Assembly: GCA_964463165.1 (NCBI GenBank)
Contig: CAYXBK010000003.1
Span: forward strand, 124,001-188,000
Direction: 5' to 3'
Length of the DNA stretch: 64,000 nucleotides
From: UBA7236 sp964463165
GTDB lineage: Bacteria; Bacteroidota; Bacteroidia; Chitinophagales; BACL12
A program made the position numbers and the translations under genes. The notes beneath the pieces were generated by a model. That model was not told the DNA's origin. It ran no database searches and saw only the letters and a list, made by a program, of their open reading frames with translations. Shown here piece after piece: positions 51,398-60,094 of this stretch. Positions within the stretch are counted from its first letter, which is position 1, and each line of letters begins with the position of its first letter.

Positions 51398-52756
51398 TTA
51401 TTTATTGATGACTTTAGAAATTTTATCAAGTAATTCGTCGGTTGAAAATGGTTTCCCTACAAAATCATTCATACCACTTTCAAAACATTTATCTACTTCG
51501 GCTTTAATCACACTTGCAGTAATTGCAATGATCGGAATGGAATTAATTTTTGCCTCCGGATTTTTTCTGATCATTCTTGTCGCCTCATGGCCATCCATTT
51601 CCGGCATTTGAATATCCATTAATATAAGATCATACTCTTTTTTCTGCACCATTTCAACCGCTTCTTTTCCATTTTTCGCAAGATCGATCTGCACACCTTC
51701 AATCGCATCCTGAATAGAATCAATCGCCACCATCTGATTAAATTCATTGTCTTCAGCAAGCAGAATTGAAATATTTTTCAGTTGCGCATTATCATGCATA
51801 ACCGGTGTTTCCAATTCTTCTGTTCTTGCATTGTTTTTCTGAATTCCGTAATGCAGGATGAATGAAAATACAGAACCTTTCCCGGTCGCACTTTCCACGT
51901 GTATGGTGCCGCCCTGCAATTCCACTAATTTTTTACAAATCGCAAGCCCAAGGCCGGTGCCTCCGAATTTCCTTGTCGTGCTGCTCGATTCCTGCGTAAA
52001 CATATTAAAAATATAATCCAGTTTATCGGGTGCGATACCGATACCCGTATCGGCGATTTCAAATTTCAGTTTTACATGATCGTTCGTTTTTTCAACTGCG
52101 TTTATTTTGATGGATACAGTTCCATGTTCTGTAAATTTCACCGCATTGCCTGCCAGATTCAGCAGGACTTGATTTAGCCTGTACGGGTCGCCGATAATTT
52201 TTAAAGGTACCTCATCACCGATCTTATAATCAAGTGCAAGTCCTTTTTCATCCGCATTTAATTTAATGGTTGTATAAACTGTTTTGATTTGTTCTGAAAG
52301 GTCAAATCCGATTGATTCGAAATTTATTTTACCGGCTTCGATTTTTGAAAGATCGAGAATATCGTTGATAATGATGAGCAGGTTATCTGACGATTGTTTG
52401 ATGGCATTCAGATATTTTAACTGATCTTCTCTAGGCGATTTATCCAGTAATAATCTCGTCATTCCCATGATTGCATTCATCGGCGTACGGATCTCATGAC
52501 TCATGTTTGCAAGAAATTGTTCCTTCGCTTTTTCAGAATGTTCGGCCCTTGATTTTTCTTCTTCAAGTTCTTTTATTTTTTCGCGGACACGTTCACGTAA
52601 AATGCGCTGGCCATCGGCGGCTCTCCTGATTTGTTTGCGGACAATATACTGAATGATCAATATTACCACAATTATTGTTGCAATATAGATCACCCATTCT
52701 CCCCAGGTAGGAGGGATCATCAGGATACCGGTTTGCAAATTAATTTCCCTGTGCAT
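51398..52756 (-). CDS. Hybrid histidine kinase with short membrane anchor
   Basis: A 452-residue hybrid kinase. One transmembrane helix (GEWVIYIATIIVVILIIQYI) is followed by a coiled coil (residues 50-85). HisKA has FLANMSHEIRTPMNAIMGMT; the HATPase domain has an N-box near NLAGNAVKFTE, G1 ADTGIGIAPDKL and G2 GGTGLGLAICKKL. The C-terminal receiver has LILMDIQMPEMDG and a Lys in FVGKPFS. The sensing part is almost absent, so it may rely on the propeller kinase upstream. Start uncertain: ATG at 52756 overlaps the upstream stop by 17 bases, while ATG at 52720 lies 19 bases after it. Confidence 0.85.
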   Translation of the reverse strand: MHREINLQTGILMIPPTWGEWVIYIATIIVVILIIQYIVRKQIRRAADGQRILRERVREKIKELEEEKSRAEHSEKAKEQFLANMSHEIRTPMNAIMGMTRLLLDKSPREDQLKYLNAIKQSSDNLLIIINDILDLSKIEAGKINFESIGFDLSEQIKTVYTTIKLNADEKGLALDYKIGDEVPLKIIGDPYRLNQVLLNLAGNAVKFTEHGTVSIKINAVEKTNDHVKLKFEIADTGIGIAPDKLDYIFNMFTQESSSTTRKFGGTGLGLAICKKLVELQGGTIHVESATGKGSVFSFILHYGIQKNNARTEELETPVMHDNAQLKNISILLAEDNEFNQMVAIDSIQDAIEGVQIDLAKNGKEAVEMVQKKEYDLILMDIQMPEMDGHEATRMIRKNPEAKINSIPIIAITASVIKAEVDKCFESGMNDFVGKPFSTDELLDKISKVINK

Positions 52757-55700
52757 ATTTTGATATCTTTTGCATGAGGTCTTCCGTTTCAAATGGTTTT
52801 GAAATAAAATCCGTCATACCGCTTTCATAACATTTATCCACTTCACTTTTAATAACACTTGCCGTCATGGCGACGATCGGTATGCTGCTTTTTTGTTTGT
52901 CGGGCAGCAGGCGTATTTCTCTCGATGTTTCATAACCATCCATTACAGGCATTTGCACATCCATTAAAATAAGTGAATAGTTTTTATCCTTTAATTTTTC
53001 CAATGCAATTTTACCGTTTTCGGCAACATCAATTTTTGCATTTGAAAAATAAGATTCAATACTATCTATCGCCACCATCTGATTAAATGCATTGTCCTCA
53101 ACAAGCAATATTTTGAGATCGGTTTTCAATACCGCATCATTTACCACAACTTTCTGTTTATTATCGATCGCCAATGCCGGATCGCCTGTTGCGAAAGGAA
53201 TTTCCACATGAAATTCTGAACCTTTCCCCAATTCACTGGTCACATTAATTTTTCCTCCTGCAAGGTCAACCAGTTTTTTTGAAATGCTCAACCCAAGTCC
53301 GGTGCCGCCAAATTTACGTGTTGTTGCTTTATCTGCCTGTGAAAAACTTTCAAAAATTCCCGCAAGTTTATCGTTTGCAATTCCCACACCGGTGTCTTTC
53401 ACAATAAATGAAATGATCTGGCGATCAGCTTTCTCACCTGATAATTTACAAATTACCTGCACACTTCCTGTTTCGGTAAATTTGATCGCATTGCCGGTGA
53501 GGTTTATTAAAATCTGATTTAATCGCACAGGATCCCCAATCACACATTCTGGAATTGCATCATCAATCACAATTGAAAAATCAAGCCCTTTTTCATCCGA
53601 TTTAAATTTCATGATCTCTTCCAGGTTATTCAGCAGATTGCGAAAAATAAAAGGTACTTCTTCAAGTTCCATTTTTCCGGCATCAATTTTTGAAAGATCC
53701 AGAATATCATTTATGATCACCAATAAATTATCCGATGATTGCCGTATCGCACGCAAATATCTTTTTTGTGATTCCTTCGGATCCTTGTCGATGAGCAGGC
53801 GTGTCATACCCATGATAGCATTCATCGGTGTACGGATCTCATGACTCATATTCGCCAGAAATTCTTCTTTTGCTTTTTCAGATTGTTCTGCCCGCAATGC
53901 CGCTTCTTCCGCTTTTAATTTTTGCTGTTGTAATTCCGAAGTGCGTTCTTCAATTAAAACTTCAAGTTGTTTTGCACGGTTGCGCAATCTTTTATTTCTC
54001 CAGAAATAGATAAACCAGATAATAAAGATCCCCGCAAGACCCGCAGTGATTTTAAATGCCAATGTTGCCCAGAAAGGAGTTAAAATAGTGAATGCAAATG
54101 TTGCCGGTTCACTCCAGATGCCTGCTGCGTTTGCGGCTTTTACTTTAAATGTATAATTGCCCGGCGGGAGGTTGGAATAGGTAATGGTTGTATTGCTCCC
54201 TTGTTGCTGCCAGTCGTCGTCAAACCCTTCCAGCATTACCTGATAATTTATTTTTTCGGGAATTGCAAAAATCAATGCGGCAAAATCGAAGGATAAATGA
54301 TTTTTATTATAGGGCAATTTTAAATGAACCGGGAATTGATTCCAGAACATCAATGTGTCGGCATATTCTGAAAAATCCGCTTTCTCATAAAAGAGACGGA
54401 TATCTTTTAATTCAACAAGTGGTTTTGTTGCATTATCAAAATCTTCATCCGGATTATAGCGGAATAAACCATCCACGGTACCAAACCAAATATGTCCGTC
54501 GCTATCGCTGAATATGGATGAGAGATTATTTTTAATTCCTGTGAATCCGTCGAATTCACCATAATGTTTGCGGACCACCGCACCGCTATCGCTGAAAATT
54601 AATTTGTCGACTCCGCTTGCAAGGCCGATCCATAAATTCCCCTGCTGATCAAATTGAAGCGAATGCACGGCATTGGAACTGAGAATATCATTTTCCGAAT
54701 AATGCGAAAATGACTCGCCGTCGAAACTGCATACACCGCCTTCTTCGCTCCCGAACCAAATTAATCCGCCGGGGCCTTCAGTGATTGTTGAAATATTATC
54801 GTTGATCAATCCGCTTTCAAAATAGGAGTAGGGTGTAAACGTATTTCCGTCAAATTTCTGAATTCCTTTTCCATGTGTTGCGATCCAGATATTGTTTTTT
54901 GAATCTTTATAGAGGAAATTAATTTGATCTGAAACAAGGCTGTCGTTTTCCGAATAAGTTCTGACGAATTTTTTATTCCAGATGTAGATGCCATTCGACT
55001 CTGTTGCAACCCATAAATTGTTGTCCTTATCTTTTGTTAATGATCGTATGATGGCAGCATCCGGAATTTCCGGAATTCTGAATTGCTGCAGGGCGCCGTT
55101 GCAGATCAGTAAATTATTATTTTCATCGGCCATATAAATTTCTTTTTGGCGGTCATTATAAATTGCAGTTATTTCAGAATTCGAAATATAGTTTTTTGCA
55201 GGAATCGGAGTCTCAATAAATTTATTTTCTGCCGGGTTTAATTCGATCTGCCTGATTCCTTTTGTTGTGCCGACAAGATATTTATTACCTGTTTTCGTTA
55301 TGCCCGTGATATACTCATTATTGAGTGAAGCGATATTATTGAAATTGGAAAATGCACCATCCACGAAAACATATAATCCGTGGTAGGCCGTGCCGATCCA
55401 GATATTTCCTTCACGGTCCTGCAGAAGGCTTGTTGCAGGTTCATCCGGTTGTTCGTTGCTGAGTGGAAATAATACACGGTGGTCGGAAGCATTTTCTGCA
55501 TCGGTAAATTCTTTTTTGATAAGATATAATCCTGAATAAGTTGCGATCCATTTATTGCCGCGTGCATCGATGATCGATTTAAATGCTTTTGGCCCGCCTG
55601 CCCTGAAAAAATTTTGAAGTGTGAGATCTTTGTTTTTGCTTTCGGCAACAATTGAATCGCCTTTTAATTTGTATAAATTCGGATAGGTGTAGATCAATAT

Positions 55701-56105
55701 CGCTCCCGTGCTGTCTGAAAATATTTTATCCGCTTTTTTTAATCCGTTGTTGTATTGCGTGAATTCCTTTCCGTTATATTTTGTAATCCCGTTTGATTCG
55801 GTGCCGAACCATATATTTCCCTGTTTATCTTCAAATATGCAATTGATCCAGTTATCGCCAAGGCCGTTTTTTTTTCTGTAAGATGTAAATTCTTTTCCGT
55901 CAAATTTTGAAACGCCCCCGTCGTCGGTGCCGATCCAAATATAACCTCTGCTGTCCTGCAAAATTGCGGTTACAGAAATACCTGCAAGGCCTTCTTCAAT
56001 ACTGTAATTGCGCAGGTAGTATTGTTGTGAAAATGCATTTGAATAAAAAAACTGGAAAGAAATAAAGAAAGCGGAATAATAAAATGCCCTTGTGATCCTT
56101 TTCAT
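52740..56105 (-). CDS. Propeller-type hybrid histidine kinase (Reg_prop, Y_Y_Y)
   Basis: A 1121-residue inner-membrane hybrid kinase of the kind typical for this phylum. The signal peptide ends near FSQQ. Fourteen or so Reg_prop units (NIWFGTESNGITKYNGKEF, NIWIATHGKGIQKFDGNTF) form two periplasmic propellers to about residue 640. A Y_Y_Y domain (YQVMLEGFDDDWQQQGSNTT) follows, then a membrane helix (near 730) and a coiled coil. HisKA has FLANMSHEIRTPMNAIMGMT; HATPase has N-box LTGNAIKFTE and G2 GGTGLGLSISKKL. The receiver has LILMDVQMPVMDG. In other species these kinases respond to oligosaccharides. Its gene starts the phosphorelay set, 2 bases after the NRDE gene. Confidence 0.93.
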   Translation of the reverse strand: MKRITRAFYYSAFFISFQFFYSNAFSQQYYLRNYSIEEGLAGISVTAILQDSRGYIWIGTDDGGVSKFDGKEFTSYRKKNGLGDNWINCIFEDKQGNIWFGTESNGITKYNGKEFTQYNNGLKKADKIFSDSTGAILIYTYPNLYKLKGDSIVAESKNKDLTLQNFFRAGGPKAFKSIIDARGNKWIATYSGLYLIKKEFTDAENASDHRVLFPLSNEQPDEPATSLLQDREGNIWIGTAYHGLYVFVDGAFSNFNNIASLNNEYITGITKTGNKYLVGTTKGIRQIELNPAENKFIETPIPAKNYISNSEITAIYNDRQKEIYMADENNNLLICNGALQQFRIPEIPDAAIIRSLTKDKDNNLWVATESNGIYIWNKKFVRTYSENDSLVSDQINFLYKDSKNNIWIATHGKGIQKFDGNTFTPYSYFESGLINDNISTITEGPGGLIWFGSEEGGVCSFDGESFSHYSENDILSSNAVHSLQFDQQGNLWIGLASGVDKLIFSDSGAVVRKHYGEFDGFTGIKNNLSSIFSDSDGHIWFGTVDGLFRYNPDEDFDNATKPLVELKDIRLFYEKADFSEYADTLMFWNQFPVHLKLPYNKNHLSFDFAALIFAIPEKINYQVMLEGFDDDWQQQGSNTTITYSNLPPGNYTFKVKAANAAGIWSEPATFAFTILTPFWATLAFKITAGLAGIFIIWFIYFWRNKRLRNRAKQLEVLIEERTSELQQQKLKAEEAALRAEQSEKAKEEFLANMSHEIRTPMNAIMGMTRLLIDKDPKESQKRYLRAIRQSSDNLLVIINDILDLSKIDAGKMELEEVPFIFRNLLNNLEEIMKFKSDEKGLDFSIVIDDAIPECVIGDPVRLNQILINLTGNAIKFTETGSVQVICKLSGEKADRQIISFIVKDTGVGIANDKLAGIFESFSQADKATTRKFGGTGLGLSISKKLVDLAGGKINVTSELGKGSEFHVEIPFATGDPALAIDNKQKVVVNDAVLKTDLKILLVEDNAFNQMVAIDSIESYFSNAKIDVAENGKIALEKLKDKNYSLILMDVQMPVMDGYETSREIRLLPDKQKSSIPIVAMTASVIKSEVDKCYESGMTDFISKPFETEDLMQKISKYAQGN

Positions 56106-56107
56106 TT

Positions 56108-56866
56108 CTATGGTATGCGCTTCTTTATTTTAAACTCGAACCGGCTGTCGTGTTCCGGTATATAACTTTTTTCGCGATAAATTACCTGATCGTTTTGATC
56201 AATGCTTACAAATGTAGTTAATCTTGTCCCATAATTATCGCTTTTTATAAACATGGAAGACAATATTTTTTCAAGTTTAAAATCAGCTCCTGTTGAAGGT
56301 AATTGATCATCCGGTGCCGGTGTTTCATTATGCAATGCATCGATAAGCATATCTTCATTTACGTTGCCGTTGCCGGTTAATTTTTCGAAATTGGTTTTGC
56401 TTTCCGTCAGTTTTTTCCAGGGGGTATCGAGAAATGCATTGCTTAATCCGTATATGCCCGGATATAATTGCTGCAGTCGCTCACTGATATTTGAGAAATA
56501 AAATAATTCTTCCGTATTTCCATAGATCAGATTAAAACCGTTATACAATTTTCCCTGTGTGCGGAGAAACCTGTGCATTTCCTCCAACGGCATTTCATTA
56601 TTTAAAAATCTGCTTACGATTTGCCCCCGTGACGGAACATTTGTTTTAATATTTTTCAGATCGCGGTAATTTGTCAATGCTGCGAAATTTCCATCACGGG
56701 AAATACCCATCCACGTACCGCCGTCCTGCAAATCTTTTCCCGCAAGAATATTTGTGTCCCACCAATGTAATTTTTGAGTTGGCCGCTGATAAAATTCGTC
56801 GCGGTTTCCAACCAGAATTAATTTATATGCAGGATGATGGTGAAAGGAGAAATTAATTAAACACAT
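56108..56866 (-). CDS. NRDE-family (TANGO2-like) protein
   Basis: A 252-residue cytoplasmic protein of the NRDE superfamily. It opens MCLINFSFHHHPAYKLILVG and contains the defining NRDEFYQRPT motif (residues 21-30) with Cys2, as in Ntn-hydrolase-like TANGO2 proteins. The GGTWMGIS and FAALTNYRD motifs follow at residues 48-68. Eukaryotic TANGO2 has been linked to haem mobilisation and lipid metabolism. The bacterial role is unclear. Its stop is 2 bases before the start of the propeller kinase, so the two are co-transcribed, which is an unexplained link. Confidence 0.85.
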   Translation of the reverse strand: MCLINFSFHHHPAYKLILVGNRDEFYQRPTQKLHWWDTNILAGKDLQDGGTWMGISRDGNFAALTNYRDLKNIKTNVPSRGQIVSRFLNNEMPLEEMHRFLRTQGKLYNGFNLIYGNTEELFYFSNISERLQQLYPGIYGLSNAFLDTPWKKLTESKTNFEKLTGNGNVNEDMLIDALHNETPAPDDQLPSTGADFKLEKILSSMFIKSDNYGTRLTTFVSIDQNDQVIYREKSYIPEHDSRFEFKIKKRIP

Positions 56867-56960
56867 TTAGAAATGCGAATTGCGGATTTTAAATAGCGAA
56901 TTGAAAATAGAAGCGTTTTTTTCAGTACCTGATACTTTCTACCTGATACTTGAAGCATTT

Positions 56961-57872
56961 TTACTGTAAAACCGGCTGTTGATTTTTTTCGCCGCCATTC
57001 CCTTCAATTTTTTTGATTGCACGGTTTGCACGTTTGCGGGCAAGATTCTTTTTAAATGCAAACCATTTCTGGTCGAACATTTTCCGCATCAGGTCGTCGA
57101 ATTTTCTTTGCACCGTAACACTGTATAATCCTTTCCATTTCAACCTGAGGGTCGGAGCAATTGTGCGGACAGACAATCCGTAACCGCCTTCAAGATATTC
57201 GATATGATGCCAGTAACCGCTCGGCATAAATAACGTATCACCGTATTCGAGAACCCCGGTCATCCCTTTGGCATATTTCAATCCGGGATAGTTTTCAAAA
57301 TCCGGATGATCGATATCTACGGTTGTGTGTACATTAAAAGGTAAACGATATAATAATTCGGATTGGCTCGGTGGAAATAATACAACACGTTTCAGGCCTT
57401 CGAATTGTGTGAGAAACACATTGCTCATATCAATATCCTGATGCATGCGGGTAATTGAATTTTTCGGACCGAAAAACATGAATGGCAATTTGATATAACC
57501 TGTTGTGATTTCCGGATATTCGAAATCTTTTATGAGTTCCGGTTTTAATTTAAATACAGGAAATAAAAACAGCCGCAGATCTGTAGGTTCTGTTTCGATG
57601 AGGTGTAAATATTCATCGAAACGCATTTTTTTTGTCGGTACGGAGAGTGTCTGACTCGGATCGGCCTGTGTTGAACTGTATAAACCCACTTCAATAGAAC
57701 CCATCGATTCTTTGAAGAATTCATAATTCCATTTTTTGTAAGCGGGATATTGTTTCCACAAGCCTCTCAGAATTACAGGCTTTTGCGTGCGCATATAATT
57801 CTTTTCAAATTCACTTCTCGTAATTGTGGTGCCGTCAACAATTGGGATCGGGGTATTGATATCAAGTTGCAT
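56961..57872 (-). CDS. Cupin-like JmjC-family oxygenase (Cupin_8)
   Basis: A 303-residue protein with the JmjC/FIH fold. The metal triad is visible: His144 and Asp146 in TRMHQDIDMSN, and His222 or His223 in MPSGYWHHIEYL. KRVVLFPPSQSE and GVLEYGDTLFMPSGYWHH are characteristic strands, and the 2-oxoglutarate-binding Arg is probably in GLSVRTIAP. Such enzymes hydroxylate protein or peptide side chains with Fe(II), oxygen and 2-oxoglutarate. A basic, Arg/Lys-rich C-terminal tail follows. Target unknown. The gene is single, with 130 bases to the PorE-like gene upstream. Confidence 0.85.
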   Translation of the reverse strand: MQLDINTPIPIVDGTTITRSEFEKNYMRTQKPVILRGLWKQYPAYKKWNYEFFKESMGSIEVGLYSSTQADPSQTLSVPTKKMRFDEYLHLIETEPTDLRLFLFPVFKLKPELIKDFEYPEITTGYIKLPFMFFGPKNSITRMHQDIDMSNVFLTQFEGLKRVVLFPPSQSELLYRLPFNVHTTVDIDHPDFENYPGLKYAKGMTGVLEYGDTLFMPSGYWHHIEYLEGGYGLSVRTIAPTLRLKWKGLYSVTVQRKFDDLMRKMFDQKWFAFKKNLARKRANRAIKKIEGNGGEKNQQPVLQ

Positions 57873-58002
57873 AGGCTACAGTTTAGGTTTGCAAATTTAT
57901 AGCACAATTTTTCACGGTGCCGATGACAATCATCAAATTTACGTTAATAAGTTACACTTTCCCGTTTTTACTGATTTTAAATTCCGCTTGTGATTTTTAA
58001 GT

Positions 58003-59949
58003 TCACATACTTAAAATCTGTATTTCGGTTCTTCTGTTATTCGCTTTTCCCTGGTCCGTTTCGTTTGTATCAACAGGTTTTGTTTCGCCGAAACCTTTAT
58101 ACGTTATCCGTGCATCCGGGATGCCGTGCTGCACGATAAAATTTTTGACACTTAATGCCCTGTCGAGTGATAATTTCAGATTGACGGCGTCGCTGCCGAC
58201 ATTATCGGTATGTCCGTTTACCTGAACCTTCATGGTCGGGTTTTTCTCCATCAGATCCACCACTTTTTGCAATTCGGTTTGCGATTCAGGGCGCAATTCG
58301 GCAGACGCTGTTTCAAAGAAAATATTTTTCAGCGTAAGGATCTCGCCGGCTTTTACAGGCTGCAAATTTACGTTGATAATAAAGGGTTGATCGGGAAGCG
58401 CATCTTTCAGGCTGAAATTCTCCGAATGAAACAAATAACCTTCCCTCTGGACAAAAAGCGCATAATCTTTTCCAATCGGCAGTACTACGAGGAAGGTCCC
58501 GTTTTTAGAATCGGATGTTGAATTTGATATTGTGGTTTCGGCATTGATGTCTACGAGCTGCACTCCGGCTTCAAGTGGTAAACCCGTTGAGGCATCTGTT
58601 ACGATTGCTTTTACGTAACTCACGGGTTCGGCGGTTGCTTCCTCTGGCAACTGAAACGAGTAAATATCCAGCTGGCCGGGTGCATTTCCACGGTCACTCG
58701 AATAATATGCTGTTTTGCCATCTGCCGAAACCGCCAATGTGATTTCTTTATTTTTTGTATTGATCGGGTAACCCAGGTTCACGGGTTTGCCCCAGTGGCC
58801 GGTTTCATCCATTCTCGAATAAAATAAATCCGAGCCGCCCATGCCGGGATGGCCGTCGCTTGAGAAATACAAGGTTTTTCCGTCAGGGTGAATAAAAGGG
58901 CATTGCTCGGAATTTGGTGTATTGATTTCGGCGCCGAGATTTACAGGTGCTTCCCAATAGCCGTCGTCACCGCGTTTTGCCATCCATAAATCATAACTTC
59001 CCAAACCGCCGGGGCGTGAACTGCTGTAAAACAAATAATTGCCGTCGGCAGAAACCGAAGGCTGTGAATCCCAGTCAGCCGAATTAATAATACGACCGCA
59101 GTTTTCAGGTATGGTCCATTCTTTACCTACCCGGTATGAATAATAAATATCGCAGCTACCGTATCCGTTTTCCAGATTATCGCACATCGTATAAAAAAGA
59201 TAGCGCCCGTCGGCCGAAATATTCTGCGCTCCTTCATTCAGTTTTGTATTAACCGGTGCGCCCATGCTTTTTGCCGGTGTCCAGTCCCCATTTTCGAAAA
59301 AAGAAATATAAAAATCTTCATTATCGATCGGTTGTTTTGATCCATAGCCCAGATCCATCTGATCTTTTATCCTCCGTGTGATCACCATGATGCTTCCATC
59401 CACCGAAACCGAAGGAAAATATTCCGGGTCGCCGGAATTTATATTGTCGCCCATATTCACCGGTTCGAAATCAACCGGGTGTTTGACAGCTTCTTTTGCA
59501 AAAGCATAATTTGTTTGCAGGCGCAGCAATCTTTTTCTCACCTCGCCTTTGATATCCGGATTTTGTAGAAAAATGCTGATATGCTCATAGGCATCATCAT
59601 AATGTCCCATATTTGCTTCCACTTCAGCAATTTTAGAATACACACCCATATCAAATTCAGGATTGAGTTCGATCACTTTGCTGTAAGCATCCACCGCCAT
59701 CGAATCATTTTTTGAATTCTTATACGCATCGCCGAGATAATACCAGCCGGTAATGAAATTCGGTTCTTCCTCAACCGCTTTTTGAAAGGAGAGCAACGCC
59801 ATCGGCAATTGCTGCGACATGGCGAAATTCACACCGTCGTTCAGCAATTTCACTGCTTTTTTTGAAGCGGTTTGCTCGGTGACATATTGCTGATTAAATG
59901 CAAAATTGGAAATGATGCAGAGAAACAGAAAGAATATAATTTTTTTCAT
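58003..59949 (-). CDS. porE: PorE-like OmpA/propeller protein of the type IX secretion system
   Basis: A 648-residue protein with a signal peptide (ends near FAFNQ). TPR helices (residues 30-140) carry PMALLSFQKAVEEEPNFITG. A WD40-like PD40 propeller (about 170-430) follows, with YLFYSSSRPGGLGSYDLWMA and LYFSSDGHPGMGGSDLFYSR. Next come a carboxypeptidase-regulatory domain (445-535) and an OmpA-type peptidoglycan-binding domain (540-648, VQVNGHTDNVGSDAVNLKLS). This order is that of PorE, the periplasmic T9SS component that ties the machine to peptidoglycan. Paralogues with the same layout exist, so the assignment is strong for the type and moderate for the name. At least seven T9SS cargo proteins occur in the window. 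Confidence 0.7.
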   Translation of the reverse strand: MKKIIFFLFLCIISNFAFNQQYVTEQTASKKAVKLLNDGVNFAMSQQLPMALLSFQKAVEEEPNFITGWYYLGDAYKNSKNDSMAVDAYSKVIELNPEFDMGVYSKIAEVEANMGHYDDAYEHISIFLQNPDIKGEVRKRLLRLQTNYAFAKEAVKHPVDFEPVNMGDNINSGDPEYFPSVSVDGSIMVITRRIKDQMDLGYGSKQPIDNEDFYISFFENGDWTPAKSMGAPVNTKLNEGAQNISADGRYLFYTMCDNLENGYGSCDIYYSYRVGKEWTIPENCGRIINSADWDSQPSVSADGNYLFYSSSRPGGLGSYDLWMAKRGDDGYWEAPVNLGAEINTPNSEQCPFIHPDGKTLYFSSDGHPGMGGSDLFYSRMDETGHWGKPVNLGYPINTKNKEITLAVSADGKTAYYSSDRGNAPGQLDIYSFQLPEEATAEPVSYVKAIVTDASTGLPLEAGVQLVDINAETTISNSTSDSKNGTFLVVLPIGKDYALFVQREGYLFHSENFSLKDALPDQPFIINVNLQPVKAGEILTLKNIFFETASAELRPESQTELQKVVDLMEKNPTMKVQVNGHTDNVGSDAVNLKLSLDRALSVKNFIVQHGIPDARITYKGFGETKPVDTNETDQGKANNRRTEIQILSM

Positions 59950-60043
59950 GCGCAGTCAGCTTGGTTAATAACGTAATGTGAAGGTAGGATTATTTTAAAT
60001 CTGATGAAGTATTTCCAAAAAATGCACAGCAGATCCTGCAATA

Positions 60044-60073
60044 AAAAAACCTCCGCAGTTTCCTGCAGAGGTT
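60044..60073 (-). terminator. Intrinsic terminator of secDF
   Basis: AACCTCCGCAG (60048-60058) pairs with CTGCAGAGGTT (60063-60073) with one mismatch around a TTTC loop. On the minus strand TTTTTTATT follows, 22 bases past the stop. Confidence 0.75.
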
Positions 60074-60094
60074 CTTAAATGGGTTTCAAAAATA

